In this document: positions 41,408 through 50,106 of the stretch, one piece after another | Layout of the letters: every line of letters starts with the position of its first letter | Numbering within the stretch: the first letter of the stretch is position 1 | From: Bradyrhizobium ivorense | GTDB taxonomy: Bacteria; Pseudomonadota; Alphaproteobacteria; Rhizobiales; Xanthobacteraceae | DNA: 64,000 nucleotides | NCBI RefSeq assembly: GCF_900696085.1 | Contig: NZ_CAADFC020000030.1 | Location: 163,309-227,308, forward strand | Direction of reading: 5' to 3' | Made by a program: the position numbers and the translations under genes | Notes under the pieces: generated by a model | Database searches by the model: none | What the model was told of the DNA's origin: nothing | Seen by the model: only the letters and a program-made list of their open reading frames with translations

Positions 41408-42078
41408 CCGTCATCCTGAGAGGGCGTGAGGAAATACAGCCGTCATTGCGAGGAGCGATAGCGACGAAGCAATCCATGCCACCGCATATGCCGCGCGATG
41501 GATTGCTTCGCTTCGCTCGCAATGACGGAGGATAGAATTGCGTATAACCTCTCACCGTCATTCTGAGAGGGTGTGAAGCTTTGTCCTCACCTGCACCTGT
41601 CATCGCCCGGCCTGTGCGCAATTGCGCACATGGACCGGGCGATCCAGTACGCCGCGGCCTCTCGCTTCTAACACCGGCGTCTCTGGAATACTGGATCACC
41701 CGGTCAAGCCGGGTGATGACACCGAGCAAGCTGAGCAAACCAACACCGTCATCCCCGCGCAAAGGCTTCGCCTTTGTCGCTGGAGGTGCGAGCCTCTTCG
41801 GCGAGCCTCGAAGGATGAATCGGCCCGGCTGGTGGCCGTCGACCCTTCGAGGGCCGCTGAAGAAGCGGCCACCTCAGGGTGACGGGACTGACAGCGGCGC
41901 AACACATTCGATGTCGTCCCGACTTTCGCCGGGACGGCAAGTTGGGATCAATGCGCGAGATCCAACACCGTCATCCTGAGGTGCGAGCCTCTTCGGCGAG
42001 CCTCGAAGGATGAAGCGGCCCGGCTGGTGGCCGTCGATCCTTCGAGGGCCGCTGAAGAAGCGGCCATCTCAGGGTGAC
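41408..42078. repeat. island of five or more palindromic repeat elements
   Basis: The 730-base space between the AraC-GyrI and polyprenyl synthase genes is almost entirely repeats. In order: half of a family C end (41408-41432), a complete family B copy 5 (41441-41527), a family D palindrome from GTCATCGCCCGG to CCGGGTGATGAC (41599-41720) with inner GATCCAGTA/TACTGGATC, a family C copy (41785-41883), a small dyad GTCCCGACTTTCGCCGGGAC (about 41914-41934), and another family C copy (41970-42078). The repeats change local coding potential and generate several spurious open frames. Confidence 0.85.
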
Positions 42079-42113
42079 GGGACTGACGGTGGCGTGCGTG
42101 AGCGAGGGCCAGC

Positions 42114-43124
42114 TTAATGCGACCGTGCCAGGCAGAACGCGACCACCGCTTCCAGCGCCGTCTTCATCGGCGAGGGCGGGAACAGGGCCAGCGCGTCGAC
42201 CGCCATGGCGCCGTAGTGCTGGGCGCGGCTGATGGTGTCCTCCAGCGCGCGGTGCTTGGTCATCAGGCCGATGGCGTGGTCGAGGTCGCTCGCGCCGATC
42301 TCGCCGCGCTCCAGCGCGCGCACCCAGAACTTGCGCTCGGTGTCATTGCCGCGGCGGAAGGCGAGCACCACCGGCAGCGTGATCTTGCCCTCGCGGAAAT
42401 CGTCGCCGACATTCTTGCCGAGCTTGGCGGACTTGCCGCCATAGTCGAGCACGTCGTCGACCAGTTGGAAGGCGATGCCGAGATTCATGCCGACCGAGCG
42501 GCAGGCGGTCTGCTCGGCCTTCGGCCTGTTGGCAATGACAGGCCCGACCTCGCAGGCGGCGGCGAACAGCTCGGCGGTCTTGCCGCGGATCACGGCAAGA
42601 TATTCGTCCTCGGTGGTCGCGGTGTTCTTGGCGGCGGCAAGCTGCATCACCTCGCCCTCGGCGATGGTGGCGGCGGCGGCCGAGAGGATGTCGAGCGCGC
42701 GCAGCGAGCCGACCTCGACCATCATGCGGAACGCCTGGCCGAGCAGGAAGTCGCCGACCAGGACGCTGGCCTCGTTGCCCCACAGCATCCGCGCCGAGAG
42801 CTTGCCGCGGCGCAGCTCGCTCTCGTCGACCACGTCGTCATGCAAGAGGGTTGCGGTGTGCATGAACTCGACCGCGGCGGCGAGCTTGATATGGCCGTCG
42901 CCGGCATAGTCGGAGAGCTGGGCCATCGCCAGCGTCAGCATCGGGCGCAACCGTTTGCCGCCCGACGAGATCAGGTGGTTGGCGACCTCCGGGATCATGG
43001 TGACCTCGGAGCCGGTCCGCGAGAGGATCGCAGCGTTGACCCGCTCCATGTCGGCGGCGACCAGTCCCACCAGCCCGTCGATCGAAGCATTGGACGGGCT
43101 TTCGAAGGGTACAATAACCGCCAC
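42114..43124 (-). CDS. polyprenyl (octaprenyl-type) diphosphate synthase
   Basis: 336-residue trans-isoprenyl synthase that makes the long side chain of ubiquinone. Aspartate-rich motifs are intact: LLHDDVVDES (first) and LVDDVLDYGG (second). GGKRLRPML and KTAELFAAACEVG are the other conserved pieces. The start is taken as GTG at 43124, giving MAVIVPFESPSNASIDGLVG, because GGAG precedes it by seven bases and this is the usual N-terminus; the frame is open 73 codons upstream but overlaps the divergent DUF2007 gene. Head-to-head with DUF2007, 145 bases apart. Confidence 0.93.
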   Translation of the reverse strand: MAVIVPFESPSNASIDGLVGLVAADMERVNAAILSRTGSEVTMIPEVANHLISSGGKRLRPMLTLAMAQLSDYAGDGHIKLAAAVEFMHTATLLHDDVVDESELRRGKLSARMLWGNEASVLVGDFLLGQAFRMMVEVGSLRALDILSAAAATIAEGEVMQLAAAKNTATTEDEYLAVIRGKTAELFAAACEVGPVIANRPKAEQTACRSVGMNLGIAFQLVDDVLDYGGKSAKLGKNVGDDFREGKITLPVVLAFRRGNDTERKFWVRALERGEIGASDLDHAIGLMTKHRALEDTISRAQHYGAMAVDALALFPPSPMKTALEAVVAFCLARSH

Positions 43125-43269
43125 GCTGGTCTCCAATTTTGCCGAATTCGCACTATCCTCAGCTATAACAATAGAAACTGCGCGGTGAAGCGGCAAGGCC
43201 ACGAAATTGTTGACATGTGTCGCAGCCGCAGCACAGCCAGAGGCTGGGCGGGCCAGAGGAGAACGAGTT

Positions 43270-43497
43270 TTGCGGGAATTGGTTCGGACCAACGACATGG
43301 TGCTGGTCTCCGCCGTCGGCGCGCTGCTCGACAGCGCTAACATCCATCATCTGGTGCTGGACCAGAACATGAGCGTCATCGAGGGCTCGCTCGGCGTGCT
43401 GCCGCGGCGGATCCTGGTGCACGAGGACGATGCCGGCCAGGCCCGCCAGCTTCTGACCGACGCCGGCCTCGGCCACGAATTGCGGGCCGATGACTAG
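43270..43497 (+). CDS. DUF2007 domain protein
   Basis: 75-residue protein (MRELVRTNDMVLVSAVGALL, then LVLDQNMSVIEGSLGVLPRR). This is the DUF2007 fold, described as a putative signal-transducing domain. The start is a TTG at 43270, eight bases after GGAG; an ATG 21 codons upstream lacks a ribosome site. It overlaps the next methyltransferase gene by eight bases, so they are cotranscribed. Confidence 0.85.
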   Translation: MRELVRTNDMVLVSAVGALLDSANIHHLVLDQNMSVIEGSLGVLPRRILVHEDDAGQARQLLTDAGLGHELRADD

Positions 43498-44314
43498 GGC
43501 GTTTTCCAGCGAAGTGGGCCCCGGCTCGCGTGAGGAAAACGCGTCAAAAAACGAGTCTCAGGCCGCCGTCACCGAGGACCGATTCCTCGGTGGGCAATTG
43601 CGCCTGCGGCAGCCGCGGACCGGTCATCGCGCCGGCCATGACGCGATCCTGCTGGCAGCGGCGACACCAGCGCGTCCGGGCGACCGCGTCGTCGATCTCG
43701 GTTCCGGCGTCGGCGCGGCCGGGTTTGCGGTGGCGCGGCGGGTCGGCGGGATCGATCTGGCCCTGGTCGAGATCGATGCTGCGCTGGCCGCGCTCGCCCG
43801 CGACAATGCCGCGGCGAATGCGATTGCCGCCGACGTGATCGTGCTCGACGTCGAGGCCGATGCGGCGGCCTTTGCCGCGGCCGGCCTGGGGCCCGATAGC
43901 GCCGACGTCGTGCTGATGAACCCGCCATTCAATGATTCCGTGCGGCATCGCGCCTCGCCGGATGCCGTCCGCGAGCGCGCGCATGTCGCGACCGCGACCA
44001 CGCTGGCAAGCTGGGTCCATGTGGCGCGGCGGGTTCTGAAGTCGAACGGCCGGCTAGCGATGATCTGGCGGGCCGACGGCATTGCCGAGGTGTTGTCCGC
44101 ACTCGCGCGCGGCTTCGGCAGCCTCGAGATCATCCCCCTTCACGGTGACGTGACGTCGCCGGCGATCCGAATCCTGGTGCAGGCCACCAAGGGGGGCCGG
44201 GCGCCGACGCGGCTCCATGCCGCACTGCTGCTCAATGAAGAGTCAGGCGTGCCCAATAAATGGGTAGAGGAGATCTTGGCTGGACAGGGAGGATTGCCGT
44301 TGGCGCGGCCATAA
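43490..44314 (+). CDS. N6-adenine-type methyltransferase (TrmN6/YfiC-like)
   Basis: 274-residue SAM-dependent methyltransferase. The SAM motif is VVDLGSGVGAAGFAVARRVG near residue 67, and the target-base motif VLMNPPFNDS (NPPF) is that of N6-adenine enzymes. TrmN6/YfiC, which methylates A37 of tRNA1-Val, is the closest match by design. The start overlaps the DUF2007 gene. The first 30 residues are polar and probably disordered. Confidence 0.9.
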   Translation: MTRAFSSEVGPGSREENASKNESQAAVTEDRFLGGQLRLRQPRTGHRAGHDAILLAAATPARPGDRVVDLGSGVGAAGFAVARRVGGIDLALVEIDAALAALARDNAAANAIAADVIVLDVEADAAAFAAAGLGPDSADVVLMNPPFNDSVRHRASPDAVRERAHVATATTLASWVHVARRVLKSNGRLAMIWRADGIAEVLSALARGFGSLEIIPLHGDVTSPAIRILVQATKGGRAPTRLHAALLLNEESGVPNKWVEEILAGQGGLPLARP

Positions 44315-44351
44315 GCGGGCGGTTCGCCGCCCGCGTCGTGATGGGCGTGGG

Positions 44352-44450
44352 TTACTGCGGGGCCGTTTCCGACTGGCGTTCCGGCGTAGACGTGAAGCGG
44401 ATTGCCGTGAGCAGTGTACCGATCAGAAAAATGAGCAGATAGATTTTCAT
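44352..44450 (-). CDS. 32-residue membrane peptide
   Basis: Starts MKIYLLIFLIGTLLTAIRFT and ends SETAPQ: one hydrophobic helix of about 17 residues with a short polar tail. GGAGAGGGGAC directly before the ATG is among the strongest ribosome sites in the window, which argues that it is translated. It lies antisense to the flank between the methyltransferase and S49 peptidase genes, with its own promoter presumably in 44451-44560. Function unknown. Confidence 0.6.
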   Translation of the reverse strand: MKIYLLIFLIGTLLTAIRFTSTPERQSETAPQ

Positions 44451-44560
44451 GTCCCCTCTCCGCCGCGCATTGCAACCACCCAACGGCAAGAATGCAAAAC
44501 GCGTTCCGCGTATTCCAATGACAGTGGCGTGATAAAAAGTGGTTAATTCGAGGTAAGCGC

Positions 44561-45475
44561 ATGAGTGAACAAATAAGTGATCGGCAGCAGCGTTCGGGCG
44601 GCGTGGTGGAGCGCGTGCAAGAGATGCTTCCGGCGCGCTTCAGGCGCGGGGCGGCCGTCGTGCCGGTGGTGCGGCTGGCGGGCGTGATCGGCGCGGTAAC
44701 GCCGCTGCGGCCCGGCATGACGCTATCAGGCGTCGCCAAGATGCTCGAGCGCGCCTTTGGTACGCGGAATGCCAAGGCGGTGGCGCTGGTGATCAATTCG
44801 CCCGGCGGTTCGCCGGTGCAGTCGCGCCAGATCTATCTGCGCATCCGCCAGCTTGCCGCCGAGAAGAAGCTGCCGGTGCTGGTGTTCGTCGAGGACGTGG
44901 CGGCGTCCGGCGGCTACATGATCGCCTGCGCGGGCGACGAGATCTATTGCGACCCGTCCTCGATCCTCGGCTCGATCGGCGTGGTCGGCGGCAGCTTTGG
45001 TTTCCAGGAGGCGATCAAGAAGATCGGGATCGAGCGGCGGCTCTATACCGCGGGCATCCACAAGGCGACGCTCGATCCGTTCCTCCCGGAAAACCCCGAT
45101 GACGTCGCGCGGCTGAAGGCGATCCAGCGCGAGATCCACGCCATCTTCATTGCGCTGGTCAAACAGAGTCGCGGCGGGCGGCTGAAGGGCGCCGAGGACG
45201 AGCTGTTCACCGGCGAATATTGGGCGGGCGAGACCGCTGTTGGCCTCGGGCTCGCCGACGGCATCGGCGATCTGCGCTCGACGCTGCGCGCCCGCTATGG
45301 CGAGAAGGTGCTGACGCCGGTGATTGCACCCGCCAGCGGCATGCTGTCGGGCCTGCTTGGCCGCCGGGCGCCGGGGGCGGGGTCGCTGGCGGCGCTGGAT
45401 GGCATCGCCGCCCTGCCGGACGATCTGATCTCGGCGCTGGAAACCCGGGCAATTTGGGCCAAATTCGGATTCTAA
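44561..45475 (+). CDS. S49 family serine peptidase (SppA/SohB type)
   Basis: 304-residue protease of the signal-peptide-peptidase family. The nucleophile is Ser116 in EDVAASGGYMIACAGDEIYC and the general base is Lys168 in GIHKATLDPFLPENP, 52 residues apart as in SppA-type enzymes. INSPGGSPVQSRQI is the substrate-groove strand and SILGSIGVVGGSFGFQ follows. There is no clear N-terminal membrane anchor; the weakly hydrophobic VVPVVRLAGVIGAV may bind the membrane surface. It is followed by a 70-residue protein and the glyQS operon. Confidence 0.92.
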   Translation: MSEQISDRQQRSGGVVERVQEMLPARFRRGAAVVPVVRLAGVIGAVTPLRPGMTLSGVAKMLERAFGTRNAKAVALVINSPGGSPVQSRQIYLRIRQLAAEKKLPVLVFVEDVAASGGYMIACAGDEIYCDPSSILGSIGVVGGSFGFQEAIKKIGIERRLYTAGIHKATLDPFLPENPDDVARLKAIQREIHAIFIALVKQSRGGRLKGAEDELFTGEYWAGETAVGLGLADGIGDLRSTLRARYGEKVLTPVIAPASGMLSGLLGRRAPGAGSLAALDGIAALPDDLISALETRAIWAKFGF

Positions 45476-45553
45476 CGCGGTTGTGAGCGCGCCATTTAGT
45501 CCCAAAAGCGCGGTTGCGGCACGGTTACGGTTGCGCGAGAATACCGGTCCGAC

Positions 45554-45766
45554 GTGAACGACAAGGATCGACCGATGCCGCCGCTGATTGCATTCGCAGG
45601 CGTTTTGGGAGGCCTGGCCGTAGTCCGCTGGGCCTACAGGACGGCCACTCGGATCAACCAGGAACTGGAAGAAGTCCGGCTTGCCCGGATGGAGCAGGCC
45701 GCCCGCGCAGGCGAGATCAAGACCCTGCGTCAGGACCCCGTGACCGGAGCCTACCGGCCGGTGTGA
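45554..45766 (+). CDS. small single-span membrane protein
   Basis: 70 residues from a GTG at 45554 (MNDKDRPMPPLIAFAGVLGG), or 63 from the ATG at 45575. One membrane helix (PLIAFAGVLGGLAVVRWAY) is followed by an amphipathic helix with ELEEVRLARMEQAARAGEIK and a tail TLRQDPVTGAYRPV. Typical of small alphaproteobacterial inner-membrane proteins. It lies 78 bases after the S49 peptidase. Confidence 0.65.
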   Translation: MNDKDRPMPPLIAFAGVLGGLAVVRWAYRTATRINQELEEVRLARMEQAARAGEIKTLRQDPVTGAYRPV

Positions 45767-45773
45767 ACCGTTC

Positions 45774-45858
45774 TGTCATTCCGGGGCGTACGCAAAGCGT
45801 ACGAACCCGGAATCTCGAGATTCCGGGTTCGATGCTGACGCATCGCCCCGGAATGACG
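45774..45858. repeat. palindromic repeat, family A copy 3
   Basis: TGTCATTCCGGGGCGTACGC at the left, CATCGCCCCGGAATGACG at the right, with the inner CCCGGAATCTCGAGATTCCG shared with copy 1. Directly precedes the glyQS operon. Confidence 0.88.
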
Positions 45859-45947
45859 CTTCAAATCCCCCATCGCCTTGATTCCATTGGCTGCCGCCGA
45901 TACGGTCCCGCGCGCTTCAAAACCCCCTCGCGAGATCGATTCTGCCG

Positions 45948-46883
45948 ATGGACGCCCTGCCTGACCACATGCGCCCGGAACGTTCGTTCCAGGGCTTCAT
46001 CCTCGCTCTCCAGCGCTTCTGGGCCGAGCAGGGCTGCGTCATCCTGCAGCCCTACGACATGGAAATGGGCGCCGGCACCTTCCATCCCGCCACCACGTTG
46101 CGCGCGCTGGGGCCGAAGCCGTGGAACGCGGCCTATGTGCAGCCGTCGCGGCGGCCGAAGGACGGTCGCTACGGCGAGAACCCGAACCGCCTGCAGCACT
46201 ACTACCAGTTCCAGGTGATCATGAAGCCGTCGCCGCCGAACCTTCAGGAACTGTACCTGAAGTCGCTCGCCGCGATCGGCATCGATTCCGCGGTTCACGA
46301 CATCCGCTTCGTCGAGGACGATTGGGAAAGCCCGACGCTCGGTGCCTGGGGGCTGGGCTGGGAATGCTGGTGCGACGGCATGGAGGTGTCGCAGTTCACC
46401 TACTTCCAGCAGGTCGCCGGCGTCGAATGCGCGCCGGTCTCCGGCGAACTCACCTACGGGCTCGAGCGCCTCGCGATGTATGTGCAGGGCGTCGACCGCG
46501 TCTACGACCTCAACTTCAACGGCCGCGAGGGCGCCGAGAAGGTCACCTATGGCGACGTATTCCTGCAGGCCGAGCAGGAATACTCGCGGCACAATTTTGA
46601 GCATGCCGACACCGCGATGCTGTTCGAGCAATTCAGGATGGCCGAGGAGGCCTGCCGCAAATATCTCAATGCAGGTTGGCGTGAGGGCGACAACCAGAAG
46701 GAACATCTGATGGCCTTGCCGGCCTACGACCAGTGCATCAAGGCGAGCCACGTCTTCAACCTGCTCGATGCCCGCGGCGTCATCTCGGTGACCGAGCGGC
46801 AGAGCTACATCGCGCGCGTCCGCGATCTGGCAAAAGCCTGCGGCGAGGCGTGGATCCACACTGAAACGGGCAGGGCGGCCTGA
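45948..46883 (+). CDS. glyQ: glycine-tRNA ligase alpha subunit
   Basis: 311-residue catalytic subunit of the tetrameric (alpha2beta2) glycyl-tRNA synthetase. The class II core motifs are visible: SFQGFILALQRFWAEQGCVI, LQPYDMEMGAGTFHPATTLR, YVQPSRRPKDGRYGENPNRL, and the motif 3 region GLERLAMYVQGVD. Essential. Its stop codon shares one base with the glyS start (TGATG), so the subunits are produced in matched amounts. Confidence 0.98.
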   Translation: MDALPDHMRPERSFQGFILALQRFWAEQGCVILQPYDMEMGAGTFHPATTLRALGPKPWNAAYVQPSRRPKDGRYGENPNRLQHYYQFQVIMKPSPPNLQELYLKSLAAIGIDSAVHDIRFVEDDWESPTLGAWGLGWECWCDGMEVSQFTYFQQVAGVECAPVSGELTYGLERLAMYVQGVDRVYDLNFNGREGAEKVTYGDVFLQAEQEYSRHNFEHADTAMLFEQFRMAEEACRKYLNAGWREGDNQKEHLMALPAYDQCIKASHVFNLLDARGVISVTERQSYIARVRDLAKACGEAWIHTETGRAA

Positions 46884-49210
46884 TGCCCGATCTTCTCCTC
46901 GAACTGTTCTCCGAAGAAATCCCCGCCCGCATGCAGGCGAAGGCGGCGGACGATCTGCGCCGCATGGTGACCGACAAGCTCGTCGCCGAGGGCCTGGTCT
47001 ATGAGGGCGCAAAAGCGTTCGCGACGCCGCGGCGCCTCGCGCTCACCGTGCACGGCATTCCCGCGCGCCAGCCCGACCTGAAGGAAGAGCGCCGCGGCCC
47101 GCGCGTCGGCGGCCCCGAGCCCGCGATCCAGGGATTTTTGAAGGCCACCGGCCTCGCCTCGATCAGCGAGGCCAAGATCCAGCACGACAAGAAGGGCGAC
47201 TTCTACATCGCGCTGATCGAAAAGCCCGGCCGCGCCGCGATCGACGTGATCGCGGAAATGCTGCCGGTGATCATCCGCACCTTCCCCTGGCCGAAATCGA
47301 TGCGCTGGGGCGCGCGCTCGGCGAAATCAGGCTCGCTGGTCTGGGTGCGCCCGCTGCATGCGATCACCGCGACCTTCGGGCTGGAGACCGAGGAGCCTGA
47401 CGTGGTGCCGTTCGAGGTCGACGGCATCAGGGCCGGACAGACCACCTACGGCCACCGCTTCATGGCGCCCGGCGCGATCTCGGTGCGCCGCTTTGAGGAC
47501 TACGAGGCCAAGCTGAAGGCGGCAAAGGTCATCCTCGATCCGCAGGCGCGCAAGGACATCATCCTCGAGGACGCCAAGGAGCTGGCGTTCGCGCAAGGGC
47601 TCGAACTGGTCGAGGACCAGGTGCTGCTCGACGAAGTTTCCGGCCTCGTCGAATGGCCGGTCGTGATGATGGGATCGTTCGAAAAGGAATTCCTCGCGAT
47701 CCCCGACGAGGTGATCCGCGCCACCATCCGCAACAACCAGAAGTGCTTTGTGGTCAAGGACCCCAAGACGGGGAAGCTGACCAACAAGTTCGTGCTGACC
47801 GCGAACATCGAGGCGCCCGACGACGGCAAGACCATCGTCGCCGGCAACGAGCGCGTGATCCGCCCGCGGTTGTCGGACGCGAAGTTCTTCTACGAGACCG
47901 ACCTGAAGACCAAGCTTGAGGACCGGCTGCCGAAATTCGAGCAGATCGTGTTCCATGAGAAGCTCGGCACGCAGGCCGAGCGCATCAAGCGCATCGAGCG
48001 GCTTGCCGCCGAGATCGCGCCGCTGGTCGGCGCCGACGTCGAGAAGACCAAGCGCGCCGCGCGGCTGGCGAAGGCGGATTTGCTGACCGAAGTCGTCGGC
48101 GAATTCCCCGAGCTGCAAGGCCTGATGGGCAAGTATTACGCGCTGGCGCAGGGCGAGGATGCATCCGTTGCGGCTGCGAGCGAGGAGCATTGGAAGCCGC
48201 AGGGGCCGACGGATCGTGTGCCGACCGATCCTGTGAGCGTTGCTGTGGCGCTGGCCGACAAGCTGGATACGCTGGTTGGATTCTGGGCGATCAACGAGAA
48301 ACCGACGGGGAGCAAGGACCCATATGCGCTAAGACGAGCGGCGCTCGGCGTCATCAGACTTATCCTTGAAGGTCAGCATCGCCAAGCGTTGGCGAGCTTA
48401 TTCAAATCCTCATATCTTCTTCACCTCCTCAGGATTCAAAAGGGCGACGTGTTGGTGTTCCTACCCGCGGAGGGTAAGGAGGGCCACGCATCAATCACCT
48501 CGCATTTTGCAGAAGATCACAACTTTCGGAAGGAGTTTGATTTTTCAAAGCCGGCATTGGTTTGTATTTCCAAAGACAAGAACGAGACAGAACGTCAAAC
48601 TGAGGATTCAGTTACCTTTACGCTGAAGGGGCTGGACCCTTACTACGAAATAATCGACGAGTTGCCCCCATACGATCGGCTTCGATCTGATCTCCTCGCC
48701 TTCTTCGCCGACCGCCTGAAGGTGCAGCTCCGCGAGCAGGGCGCGCGTCACGACCTCGTCGATGCTGTGTTCTCGCTCGGTGGCCAGGACGATCTCCTGC
48801 TCGTGGTCCGGCGCGTCGAGGCGCTAGGCAAGTTCCTCGACAGCGACGACGGCAAGAACCTGCTTGCGGGAACGAAGCGCGCCAGCAACATCCTCGCGAT
48901 CGAGGAGAAGAAGGACAAGCGCACGTTTGACGGCGCGCCCGATGCGGCGCTCTACAAGCTCGGCGAGGAGAAGGCACTCGCTGCGGCGATCGATCAGGTC
49001 AAGCGCGAGGCCTCCGCCGCCGTCGCCAAGGAAGACTTTGCCGCCGCGATGAGCGCGATGGCAAAGCTGCGTCCGGCGGTCGATGCGTTCTTCGACAAGG
49101 TCAAGGTCAACGACGACGACCCGAAGGTCCGCGAAAACCGCCTGAAGCTGCTCAACGAGATCCGGGCCGCGACGCGCGCGGTGGCGGACTTCTCCAAGAT
49201 CGAGGGCTGA
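46883..49210 (+). CDS. glyS: glycine-tRNA ligase beta subunit with an extra AT-richer segment
   Basis: 775-residue beta subunit that binds tRNA-Gly. Typical stretches are LLLELFSEEIPARMQAKAAD, WPKSMRWGARS, DEVIRATIRNNQKCFVVKD, DPYALRRAALGVIRL, DLLAFFADRLKVQLREQGAR and the anticodon-binding C-terminus ending ATRAVADFSKIEG. Between residues ~497 and ~600 lies a stretch (ILEGQHRQALASLFKSSYLL through GLDPYYEIIDELPPYDRLRS) that I do not recognise from alphaproteobacterial GlyS, where the ALGVIRL helix leads much more directly to DLLAFFADRLKV. Hand counts give 48% and 40% GC for 48481-48540 and 48541-48600, against 75% for 48001-48060. The frame is intact, so the enzyme should be functional. Confidence 0.95.
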   Translation: MPDLLLELFSEEIPARMQAKAADDLRRMVTDKLVAEGLVYEGAKAFATPRRLALTVHGIPARQPDLKEERRGPRVGGPEPAIQGFLKATGLASISEAKIQHDKKGDFYIALIEKPGRAAIDVIAEMLPVIIRTFPWPKSMRWGARSAKSGSLVWVRPLHAITATFGLETEEPDVVPFEVDGIRAGQTTYGHRFMAPGAISVRRFEDYEAKLKAAKVILDPQARKDIILEDAKELAFAQGLELVEDQVLLDEVSGLVEWPVVMMGSFEKEFLAIPDEVIRATIRNNQKCFVVKDPKTGKLTNKFVLTANIEAPDDGKTIVAGNERVIRPRLSDAKFFYETDLKTKLEDRLPKFEQIVFHEKLGTQAERIKRIERLAAEIAPLVGADVEKTKRAARLAKADLLTEVVGEFPELQGLMGKYYALAQGEDASVAAASEEHWKPQGPTDRVPTDPVSVAVALADKLDTLVGFWAINEKPTGSKDPYALRRAALGVIRLILEGQHRQALASLFKSSYLLHLLRIQKGDVLVFLPAEGKEGHASITSHFAEDHNFRKEFDFSKPALVCISKDKNETERQTEDSVTFTLKGLDPYYEIIDELPPYDRLRSDLLAFFADRLKVQLREQGARHDLVDAVFSLGGQDDLLLVVRRVEALGKFLDSDDGKNLLAGTKRASNILAIEEKKDKRTFDGAPDAALYKLGEEKALAAAIDQVKREASAAVAKEDFAAAMSAMAKLRPAVDAFFDKVKVNDDDPKVRENRLKLLNEIRAATRAVADFSKIEG

Positions 49211-49213
49211 TCG

Positions 49214-49807
49214 ATGGACCGCGCGACGCTCGCCGCCTACGACAAGCAGGCGGCGGCGTTTGCGCTGGACTGGCACGAGCAGCCGGCGCCGACCGATCTG
49301 CACGCGATCGTTACGCGTTTCTTCGTCAAGGGCGGCGCGACCGCCGACATCGGCTGCGGCAGCGGCCGCGAGGTGGCGTGGCTGAGTGCCAACGGCTTCG
49401 CGGCCGAAGGGTTCGACGCTTCCGACGGCCTGCTCACCGAGGCCCGCACGCGTTATCCGCAGCTGCGCTTCACGCATGCCGAACTGCCTGAACTCACCGG
49501 CATCGCGGCCGGCAGCTTCGACAATGTGCTGTGCGAGACCGTCATCATGCATCTCGATCCCGCGCTGATCGCGCCGTCGGTCCGCCGCATGTTCGAGATC
49601 ACGAAGCTGGGCGGCGTGCTCTATCTGAGCTGGCGGGTGACCGACGGCGCGGACCTGCGCGATGCGCACGGCCGGCTCTATGCGAGCTTCGATGCGGCAA
49701 AGGTACGGGCCGAATTGACGGCGGCCGAACTGCTGCTCGACGAAGAGGTCGTCAGCGCCTCATCCGCCAAGGTTATCCACCGGATCGTTGCGCGGAAGGG
49801 CCGCTGA
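49214..49807 (+). CDS. class I SAM-dependent methyltransferase
   Basis: 197-residue cytosolic methyltransferase, target unknown. SAM-binding motif TADIGCGSGREVAWLSANGF near residue 43, then EGFDASDGLLTEARTRYPQL, and CETVIMHLDPALIAPSVRRM, an arrangement seen in Methyltransf_25-type enzymes. It begins three bases after the glyS stop and must be cotranscribed with glyQS. It is followed in another frame by a short coding-like piece ending at 49977, then a strong terminator. Confidence 0.9.
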   Translation: MDRATLAAYDKQAAAFALDWHEQPAPTDLHAIVTRFFVKGGATADIGCGSGREVAWLSANGFAAEGFDASDGLLTEARTRYPQLRFTHAELPELTGIAAGSFDNVLCETVIMHLDPALIAPSVRRMFEITKLGGVLYLSWRVTDGADLRDAHGRLYASFDAAKVRAELTAAELLLDEEVVSASSAKVIHRIVARKGR

Positions 49808-49869
49808 TCAGCCAGTCCGCCGGCGATCCGCGTCAGTTCAGCCTCGGCATCCTCAAGCAATATTCTTCG

Positions 49870-49977
49870 ATGAGTTCCGAGGAACGGCTGGCGACCAACT
49901 GGACGCCCGATTTCCAGGACGCCGCGATCAAGAGCTACAAGTCCACCTCGACGCTGCTCTCGCTGCTGAGGTCATAG
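49870..49977 (+). CDS. possible 35-residue protein or remnant at the end of the glyQS operon
   Basis: Frame starting MSSEERLATNWTPDFQDAAI and ending in STSTLLSLLRS just before the operon terminator. The frame stays coding-like upstream to the methyltransferase stop (FSLGILKQYSS) without an ATG and without a clear ribosome site. It could be a small protein or the 3' remnant of a larger gene. Low certainty. Confidence 0.35.
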   Translation: MSSEERLATNWTPDFQDAAIKSYKSTSTLLSLLRS

Positions 49978-49987
49978 ACCACGACAG

Positions 49988-50025
49988 AAAAGCCCCGCCC
50001 GGAGGGGGAGCCGGGCGGGGCTTTC
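49988..50025. terminator. bidirectional intrinsic terminator
   Basis: AGCCCCGCCCGG-AGGGGGAG-CCGGGCGGGGCT, a 12-base perfect stem, flanked by AAAA on the left and TTTCT on the right, so it works for both strands: glyQS-methyltransferase from the left and the DUF1236 gene from the right. Confidence 0.92.
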
Positions 50026-50106
50026 TGGTCCGGTCGATCCTCGCGCACATCCGCTTGCGCGGCGCCCGGACTGTCCGTTCAGGCTATCGCGCTGATCAAG
50101 CTCGAT

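Noticed and set aside
41408..42078. CRISPR-like array
   Set aside because: Elements are palindromes of different families with no regular spacer length and no cas genes.
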